Below, one piece after another: positions 57,276 through 64,000 of a stretch of DNA of 64,000 nucleotides; position 1 is the first letter of the stretch; each line of letters starts with the position of its first letter. Where the stretch lies: NCBI GenBank assembly GCA_013400115.1, contig VXBP01005599.1:1-64000 (forward strand), written 5' to 3'. The stretch comes from Rhinopomastus cyanomelas (taxonomy: Eukaryota; Chordata; Aves; Bucerotiformes; Rhinopomastidae). The notes beneath the pieces were generated by a model that searched no databases, was not told the DNA's origin, and was given only the letters and a program-made list of their open reading frames with translations. The translations under genes were made by a program, and so were the position numbers.

Positions 57276-57925
57276 ATCACAGAATGATTGAGGCTGGAAA
57301 AGCCCTCTAAGCTCATCCAGCCCAGCCTAGGACCTAACATCACCGCATCAGCCAGACGAGGACACGAAGGGCCACGGCCAGGCCGTCCTTCAACACCTCC
57401 AGGGATGTGGACTCCACCGCATCCCTGGGCAGCGTGTTCCAATGACCAACCACTCTCTCAGAAAATAACTTCTTCCTAAGATCCAATCCAAACCTACCCT
57501 GATGAAACTTGAGGCCATTTCCCCCTCATCCCATCATTAGTAATTTGGGAGAAGAGACCAGCACCAGTCCTCACTACAACCTCCTTTGAGGTAGCTTTAG
57601 AGAGCAATAAGGTCTCATCTCAGCTTCCTCTTCTCTAGACTTAATAACCCCAGTTCCCTCAGCCACTCTTCATAGGGCCTGTTCTCCAGCCATCTCCCCA
57701 GACTTGTTGCCTTTCTCTGGTCCCAATCCAGCACGTCAATGTCCTTCTGATACTGTGGTGCCCAAAACTGAACCCAATACTCAAAGTGTGTTTTCACAAG
57801 TGCAGAGTACAGGGGAACCTTCACCTCCCTTCTCCTGCTGGTTACCCCATTCCTGACACAGGCCAGAATGCCCTTGGCCTTCCTGGCCAACTGGGCACCC
57901 TGCTGGCTTGTGTTCATAGTCAGAA
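57276..57925 (-). mobile_element. CR1 LINE 3' end with ORF2 C-terminus
   Basis: Begins GATCACAGAATGATTGAGG. The minus frame at 57615-57917 reads [39 protein letters not shown] and [15 protein letters not shown]. This is the best-preserved copy of its subfamily in the window and the reference I used to see deletions in others. Confidence 0.92.
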
Positions 57926-60900
57926 AACTTTGGCAGTCTCCTGCTGCAGTCTCACCAGTTAGGTCACCTTTGTCACCACTTCTGGAAGCAACACTGACTT
58001 CTGCTGGGAGACAGATGGGATGGCAGTAATTCCTGTGCAGAGAATGAGGTAACCGCCACTCTCACAGCAAAGGTCATATATTCCTCATGTCTCTGACATG
58101 ACAACATGGATCTAACACGCCTCATTCTACAGACTTCATATCCACCTCAACACCGGTCTTTTCCTCTGCCCCTCTCCTCACTCTGGCACGTACAGGCTGG
58201 ATAGATCCCACTTAGGACAGCAACAGTGAGAAACCTCGAGTATGTTAGAGGACACACTCTAGGCCAACATCCAGATCTGAGACCTTGCTCCCCAGACAGT
58301 GCTCCCCCATGCAGAACCAGGACATGTGCATATGTACTTGACCTCAGAGCTGCAAGTCTCGCAGCAGTATCTCTTCTCCTACAGTCGGCACCTGACCTCA
58401 CCTTCCTGACCAACATGAGACTGCTGTCTTGGGGAAGGTTTTCACACTTGGTTTTAGGAGAAGTTTAAGGTTTTTTAAGAGCAAAACTCATCATCTCCCT
58501 GGAGACACAGGCAACCCCACTACGCACTGCACAGGGTAATGGCAGCCCACCAGGCAGGCATTACAAAAGCCCTGGAGATCAGAATTACCTTTAAAATTGG
58601 TCCACCATTAAACAGAAAATAAAGATGATGACAAAGACCATTTTGAATGCCCTAGGAGGAAATTCATAATACTGTTTCCTCATAGAGTCTGAAGGCAAAA
58701 AATCCAAGCATCACAAACACCACAGCACACACCACCTGAGATCCTGAACCAAGGGGTAACAATATGCCCACATTAGTTCTTAAAATAAAGTATCTCATGA
58801 AGGCATGCAAAAAAAGAGTCATGCTGAAGTTTTAATTCTTTGTCCCATTTCTAAAAGTCACAGTGGCCTGAGCAGCCATCCAGAATAAAACAGTTCCCTT
58901 GACCTAAGGACAGGTCTGATGGTTCTCACAGCACACAGAAGAGCACAAATAGATTTTCTCTATCTTGTATGCAATTGCAACACAACCTGAAATGAATTCC
59001 TCCAAAGAAAATGAGGTGGCTATCAGTTGTGTAAAAAACTAATGGGAATTTTCATAAGATACCAACAAATTTGTGATAGAAAGGGATATCTGATACCTCT
59101 TATGCCTCACTCTGATTTTTGAATAATTAATTAAAAGAACTCAAACAAAGAGTAATTGGGTTTTAAAAAAATTGAGAGAACACCAGTTAAGGAAACAATA
59201 TCCCACAAACAGCTCAGGAAATTAATTAGTAAGGGAAATGGTTTCAGAAGATTCAGGTGAGTTGAAAACATGGTCCAATATATTTCATTTTCTCCTCCTG
59301 GTACTTCATACACCCTTGAGCCTGTGGTCCTTGCTTTGCCACTGCTGCCAAGTTCACTGCTGGCTGTCAGACTGATACCCTATTACCAGATTATGGGAGC
59401 AAAAGTTCACCCTCAGCTATGTTATGAGCTGTTTAAAGTCCTGCAGTGGTGCTGGTTCATCACCCTTAAGCATCTAACCGTGGTTCCTCAGTGTTCTTCA
59501 CTCTACACTGTTGCTGCTGAAAAAACCTCTCTGAAATGCCCTTTCCAGCTTCTCGTGCTGCCTGCATAGTTCTGATGAGCCATAAGCAAGGCTCAGGGTT
59601 TATTCTTGGTTCAGAGTATGTCTTTCGGGTGGTTTTAAGTAACTTATTTCTTGTTTCAGCCCCATTTCTGTTTTCTATCCATCACAAACATTCTCAACAC
59701 ACGGCTACAAACGAGACAGATTATCACTCTGCTTTGCTGACAAGATCTGCCTTTTGAAGCCTCTCTGGGTAATAAGCAGGAACAACTAGTGCTGGAAAGC
59801 ACTTAGAAAGAAATAGCATCAGCAGCACTACATAAATAATTAACTAACTCATTCTTCTAGGCTGCATTATGCAGAGAGGAATAAATCTCCACACAAGTAT
59901 TAAATATTTCATGAAAGTTATTGTGAAGTTGGAGAATCAAGTGTCCTTCTCTATCATTTCAGAGTATGGAATAGTCATCAATACATGCAAGAAGTGCCTC
60001 CTATCCCCTTTGCAGCATTGAAGGAAATGGATTATCTTGAATTCTGCATAAACTAAAGCTGTCAATGTCTACTAAGATTCCTAGAGCTGATCATCAGAAT
60101 TTCCTCAGTGGCAGGGAGAATAAACAAAACAAAACAAAGCAGGATGTGGGGTTTATGGCTGACTCACCAAGCTAGTAATGAGCAGCTGTATTGCTGAGCG
60201 ACTACCGAAATAAATGTTGTCCACCTCCCTAAACGACACTTACACCAATAAATCTATCCTCTAGAGAAAGAAGCAAGACAAAACCTAACCCAAACCCCTA
60301 TTTATAGTGTTGCCAAATGAACGCCTAATGTAACATCATCAGAATTAATAAGTATAAAACTGTGGAGATTATCCATCCGTATAAATTACTCTCCAAATTA
60401 TTTAACTTCAGTTTTTCAGAAGCAACAGATATTGTGTTGTGAAATTTTTGCTAATGATACATTTTCTTTTAACAGGCTGTTGAGTTCCTAGAACTGCCAG
60501 AGACTTTTCAAAACAGAAAATAATACAGATCTCGCCCAGAAGTGGAAAAGTATATGCATTTTGCTATTGATCTGGTTTACATTTACACTTTACTGTTTAA
60601 AAATACATATTTTTCAGTTTCCCTTTGTCTCTTGTGCTCATTATCAACAGTGAATCTGCCCAAGTTTCAGCACTTTCTGCTCCTCATCAGTCTGATTTTC
60701 CTGCTATGCTGAAATCCCAGATCCTCCTCAGACCTGATAAATTTGCAGTATACAGAGAAAAAGCAAAGGAAAATCAGAGCATCATGGCTGCTTGCTTTGT
60801 GGAATTCAGAGATGAATTTTAAACAGAAGGAGGATGTTTAAGTTTTTCTTCAGAGTAAAATCTTTTCTTCTACTTATTTACCTCTACCTTCTACGTTATT

Positions 60901-61271
60901 ATCTCTAAAAGTACTAGAGGTATCTTGATGGAGAACCAGTGAGACTGTGCAATATGAAGTAGGGTCCTGCCTCCTCCTCTGGGACAGACTGCAGGGCTGA
61001 GAACACCAAATATTATATCTATGGATAATCATAAAGCCCATCTGCACTAGTTTTACTGAGAGAGAATAGGTGTGGATTTTGTTCCTGTTCCAAATTTACA
61101 GACAACCAGGTAGCCATGCACAGCCCAGCTCAGGATACACAACATACTTTACCTCAGCTAATGGGCTATGGCGAGTGCCCCCTGTGTGCTGCATCATGAC
61201 CGAAAAGAATCTTTGTATTAGTAGAGACCTTGTACAGCCATATCTATGGAATGTTCTGGGGAGGGCCACTT
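57926..61271. other. unique sequence, nothing recognised
   Basis: No repeat or gene supported. Open frames near 58147-58468 and 59270-59757 lack family features. Confidence 0.45.
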
Positions 61272-61414
61272 TCTCACAGAATCACAAAATATTAGGGACT
61301 GGAAGGCACCTCCAAAGATCATCTAGTCCAATCTCCCCACCACAGCAGGATCACCTAGATCAAGTCACACGGGAACACATCCAGGCAGGTTTCAAATGTC
61401 TCCAGAGAAGGCTG
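61272..61414 (-). mobile_element. CR1 LINE 3' tip
   Basis: TCACAGAATCACAAAATATT start, truncated at CTCCAGAGAAGG where the LTR-like sequence begins. Confidence 0.87.
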
Positions 61415-61962
61415 TTCAGAAAAGCGCTCCCAGACTTGCTGGGCCCAGAGAATGACATAACAGGATGCATCTTCGACCTTGAGGCTTCAGCATGATTTCA
61501 ACAACAAAGAAAGACACAGCAAGAAGACAACAAAGGACCTTTTGAATTGTTTGTAGACTGACAAAGAGCAACGCCCCCCCAAAAAACTCAACTGATCAGT
61601 CAGAAGGATGCTGGGGATCATCTGAGGAACCCCAGAAGCCCTCACTACACACACATACTCTTTCTGCCTCTTCTTTTCCCTTTTCTTCTCTTTTCATGTT
61701 TCTCTAACTCTTTTAACTAATTAACCAATCACAAAGGACCTTTTCAGTACTGAATATGGAAATGAGTAACAAGAACTGATTAACATAACATCGCCCTCTC
61801 TAGGAAAAATATGAATACGTATGTTTTATTTGCATATAACGTGTGTCTCTTGTTTCAATCGATGCACACGGTTAGAGGAGTTATCCCCTGTGTTGCCCAG
61901 CGCTACAATAAACATACCTGCTTCTAACGCCTCGCGAGTTAGGGGTTCATTTCCATACATCA
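61415..61962 (+). mobile_element. LTR of a second retrovirus-like element
   Basis: The 3' boundary is set by CA at 61961-61962 followed by ATT and a primer-site-like TGGCAACCCAGATGAGAC. The poly(A) signal AATAAA is at 61907-61912, about 50 bases before the end. The 5' boundary is uncertain: a TG at about 61421 next to the truncated CR1 is the best candidate. A TATA-like GCATATAACG lies near 61833. It does not match either ERVL LTR in the window. Confidence 0.6.
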
Positions 61963-61965
61963 ATT

Positions 61966-61983
61966 TGGCAACCCAGATGAGAC
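61966..61983 (+). promoter_or_regulatory. putative primer binding site
   Basis: TGGCAACCCAGATGAGAC begins with TGG, the complement of a tRNA CCA end, three bases after the LTR. I could not assign the tRNA with confidence. A donor-like AAGGTATGT at about 62110-62118 in the following leader fits a retroviral layout. Confidence 0.55.
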
Positions 61984-62584
61984 ACTTCTCTGTCCACTGC
62001 CAGGACCAGGCTGGGTGATGTGCCTCCCAAGGCACACTCCAGGAATTTCCCAGGAGAGCTCTGTTGTGTACCCAATCACCACAGAGGCAGACAGGACCCA
62101 TCAATGGACAAGGTATGTGGAAAAGGGGAACCTGCAAGCCATAGTGAGATGTCCTACGTGAGGTAAAGGGCAGTTGTTCACCCCTGGGTGATCTGGACTG
62201 GTATGATGGTGGCGGTTTGCAGGAATCCCCGATGGAGGGAATTACACAAGCCCAGATGGTGAACTAGGTGCTCCTAGCTGGGATTGCAGGAGCAGTGTGT
62301 AGGATAGCTATCATACGTGCTATCTGTTATAAATGTTTGGTACTATGTATATTTTTCTGAGCTCATAACATCTTTATAACTATTGGGAAAGAACTTGGAT
62401 AGAGTGGTGGCGGACCTAATGTTAATTATTTTGATTTTGTTGCTAATATGTACGGTCTTGAGAGAGCTGTGTGTGAGTGAGTGAAATAGATGCAGAATTA
62501 CCTGCAAAGTGAATGCAGAGTCCTAATCTGCAGCTCCAACATCCCACAAGGGGCTTGGTCAGAGAGGGACAAAGTGAAAGAAGT

Positions 62585-62860
62585 TTATTGTTGATTTGTA
62601 TGGGTGGAATTGCAAAAACAGTGGATAATTTTCAAGACACAGTCTGAATGGGTGTATGTTTATTGTGTCACAGTTGCTGTGTTTTTATTCACGCTAAGTG
62701 TTTGTGTTGTCGTAAGTATACAATATCCTTTTTGGGGAAACAGGAAATTTATCTATAAAACTCCTTTAGATGTGGGGTCAAAGATAGGAATACAACAGCT
62801 AGTGTCTTTGTTTCTTGGACAGTCAGTGAGGGATATTAGGAGAAAGGGACAGAGTTGAAG
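62585..62860 (+). pseudogene. possible gag start of the second element
   Basis: ATG GGT at about 62600 gives MGGIAKTVDNFQDTV, with Gly at position two as in myristoylated Gag proteins, then a stop. A second frame (YKTPLDVGSKIGIQQLVSLF) continues to 62858. The position after LTR, primer site and leader is right for gag, but similarity is weak. Confidence 0.35.
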
Positions 62861-63003
62861 TCGGATGAAAGTCACAATATGGAAATGTTGTTGGATCAGG
62901 CTTGGAAAGTATTTAGCATCCAAGAGGAAGAGGATAAACTGTGCTAGTTCCTATAGTTAACATGATATTCCTTCAGCCTCAGATTTAGCTGTGCTGAGTA
63001 ATC

Positions 63004-63232
63004 ACAGTATCACAGTATTATCAAGGTTGGAAGAGACCTCATAGATCATCAAGTCCAACCTGTCACCACAGAGCTCAAGGCTAGACCATGGCACCAAGTG
63101 CCACGTCCAATCCTGCCTTGAACAGCTCCAGAGTTGGCGACTCCACCACCTCCCTGGGCAGGCCATTCCAGTGGCCAATGACTCTCTCGGTGAAGAACTT
63201 TCTCCTCACCTCAAGCCTAAATTTCCCCTGGC
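63004..63232 (-). mobile_element. CR1 LINE 3' end, cut by a single N
   Basis: Begins CACAGTATCACAGTATTATC, and the minus frame reads [20 protein letters not shown]. It stops at the N at 63233, in the middle of conserved CR1 text (TTTCCCCTGGC), and unrelated AT-rich DNA follows. Confidence 0.88.
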
Positions 63233-63233
63233 N
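63233..63233. other. single ambiguous base at a probable join
   Basis: The same pattern as 37709 and 40359: one N exactly where a CR1 copy is interrupted. Confidence 0.7.
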
Positions 63234-63426
63234 ATATAATACGGATATTTGTGCTCTGATCATTTCTATGCTTTAAAAATTGGGATCTGCCTGTACTCCC
63301 CCCACCTCTCTTTGCCAGCCTGGTGTTACGTTGTTAGCAGGCAGTACAGAATCACAGAATGCTACAGGTTGGAAGGGATCTCGAAACATCACCTAAGTCC
63401 AACGCCTCCCATGCTGGAGCATGGTA

Positions 63427-63498
63427 AGGCTACCGCACGTGGTGTACCCAGACTGCCTCCCATCCAAGTACAAACCAGGCCTGACCCTACTCAGCTAA
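63427..63498 (-). pseudogene. 5S rRNA-like segment
   Basis: About 72 bases align without large gaps to positions near 50-120 of vertebrate 5S rRNA, with roughly a dozen differences by eye. The first 50 bases of 5S are absent or too diverged. It lies inside the composite element and is not a functional rRNA gene. Confidence 0.75.
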
Positions 63499-63587
63499 TC
63501 CAACATTCCATCTCTAGGACTCTTCACCCACTCCTGTGGGCTCACAAAAATAGTGCAATCTAACAATTCAACTTGCAGCAAGATATG

Positions 63588-63661
63588 CTGTCCTACACAA
63601 GGCTCAAACCCACAACCCTGGAATTCAGGGTCTCATACTGTACTGACTGAGCCAGCCAGGT
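63588..63661 (-). pseudogene. tRNA-like segment, closest to tRNA-Lys
   Basis: D arm, anticodon arm (TGAGA / TTCCA flanking a seven-base loop) and T arm can be laid out in order. The anticodon stem has mismatches, the anticodon position reads CTG where tRNA-Lys would have CTT, and the acceptor arms pair poorly. It is a tRNA relic, not a working gene. Confidence 0.65.
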
Positions 63662-63739
63662 ACTGTAAAAGCTGAAGAGTAACATTAGAAATGCTACTCT
63701 GAAAGCAATAAATTAATCAACCCTGTGTGCAGTAAAAGA

Positions 63740-64000
63740 AGACTTTTAAGGTGGACCTACTGGTTAAATTACAGCTAGGGAAGCAACATGAAAATTAGAA
63801 TTTTTGGTTGACAAGGGAGCAAATACATGCCAAATTTACTGAAACTCTTTGTTGGGGTGAAATCTGTTGGAACGATTGGAGGCAGAAATAAAACTTTAAA
63901 AGGTGAAGATAGAACTCTGAGTACGGGACAGGCAATTGATCAAAGTTTTAAGCTTAGCCCTTACTAGTATCCCTATTAGCACAGGAATACCTGAAGAGAT
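63740..64000 (+). pseudogene. retroviral protease remnant, runs off the window
   Basis: FLVDKGANTCQIY near 63799-63838 resembles the aspartic-protease active site with Lys in place of Thr/Ser, followed by a flap-like KSVGTIGGR reading in another frame. Several stops and frame changes. It probably belongs to the element starting at 61415, with most of gag lost or displaced by the insertions between. The rest of pol would lie beyond 64000. Confidence 0.55.

Larger units (their letters stand above)
63346..63661 (-). mobile_element. composite SINE-like element: tRNA-like head, 5S-like body, CR1 tail
   Basis: On the minus strand, 5' to 3': (1) 63661-63588, a tRNA-like segment with A-box text TGGCTGGCTCAGTCAGTA and B-box text GGGTTTGAGCC at normal spacing, closest by eye to tRNA-Lys; (2) about 90 bases of unassigned text; (3) 63498-63427, strongly like the 3' two-thirds of 5S rRNA, including GGGTCAGGCCTGGTTTGTAC and TTGGATGGGAGG, with the internal-promoter region kept; (4) a 20-base link; (5) 63406-63346, a CR1 3' tail ending CATTCTGTGATTCTGT. 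All parts share one orientation. It interrupts the retrovirus-like element. Either a CR1-dependent SINE or a one-off template-switch chimera. Confidence 0.7.

Noticed and set aside
63588..63661. Functional tRNA gene
   Set aside because: Acceptor stem pairs poorly, the anticodon stem is mismatched, and it is embedded in a composite element with 5S-like sequence and a CR1 tail.

Overview
The window is vertebrate nuclear DNA, almost certainly from a bird. It is full of chicken-repeat-1 (CR1) LINE copies, recognised by their ATTCTATG-type octamer 3' ends and ORF2 fragments, and by avian ERVL-type retrovirus-like elements. My hand tally puts CR1 at roughly a quarter of the window. That is far above most birds and, from general knowledge, fits Piciformes (woodpeckers and relatives) or a similarly CR1-rich lineage such as hornbills or hoopoes. 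This placement is an inference. I found no intact host gene and no convincing host exon. The window is intergenic or deep intronic, and the 27:7 excess of minus-strand CR1 insertions would fit an intron of a plus-strand gene.

Layout. 1-22.3 kb: unique AT-rich DNA with about 18 CR1 fragments, mostly minus strand, including an ORF1-bearing piece (11.9-12.7 kb), nested stacks at 13.4-14.2 and 16.6-18.3 kb, and a repeat of unfamiliar body with a CR1 tail that occurs twice (5.8 and 20.9 kb). 22.3-28.3 kb: a decayed plus-strand ERVL-like provirus with 5' LTR, Leu-tRNA-type primer site, and gag, protease, reverse transcriptase, RNase H and integrase remnants. Its two LTRs match only in their 3' parts. 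29.7-32.9 kb: the longest CR1 (2.5 kb, endonuclease plus reverse transcriptase, internally deleted) and a CR1 whose downstream flank is shared with the copy at 9.9 kb. 37.6-43.6 kb: an exact 2,649-base duplication bounded by single Ns and a 44-N gap, which looks like an assembly false duplication. 47.5-49.0 kb: a complete minus-strand solo LTR with a 5-base target duplication. 51.3-52.8 kb: a CR1 whose 5' end abuts, head to head, a processed pseudogene of importin beta-1 (KPNB1). 61.4-64 kb: the 5' part of a second retrovirus-like element (LTR, primer site, protease remnant), broken up by a CR1 and by a composite tRNA-like/5S-rRNA-like/CR1-tailed element.

The most interesting points are the tRNA/5S/CR1 composite at 63.35-63.66 kb (a possible undescribed SINE), the CR1-KPNB1 chimera (a possible twin-primed retrocopy in a lineage with few processed pseudogenes), the mosaic ERVL LTRs, and the assembly artefact, which should be resolved before any biology is drawn from 37.6-43.6 kb. 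Coordinates of repeat edges were judged by eye and are good to about 10-20 bases unless stated otherwise.
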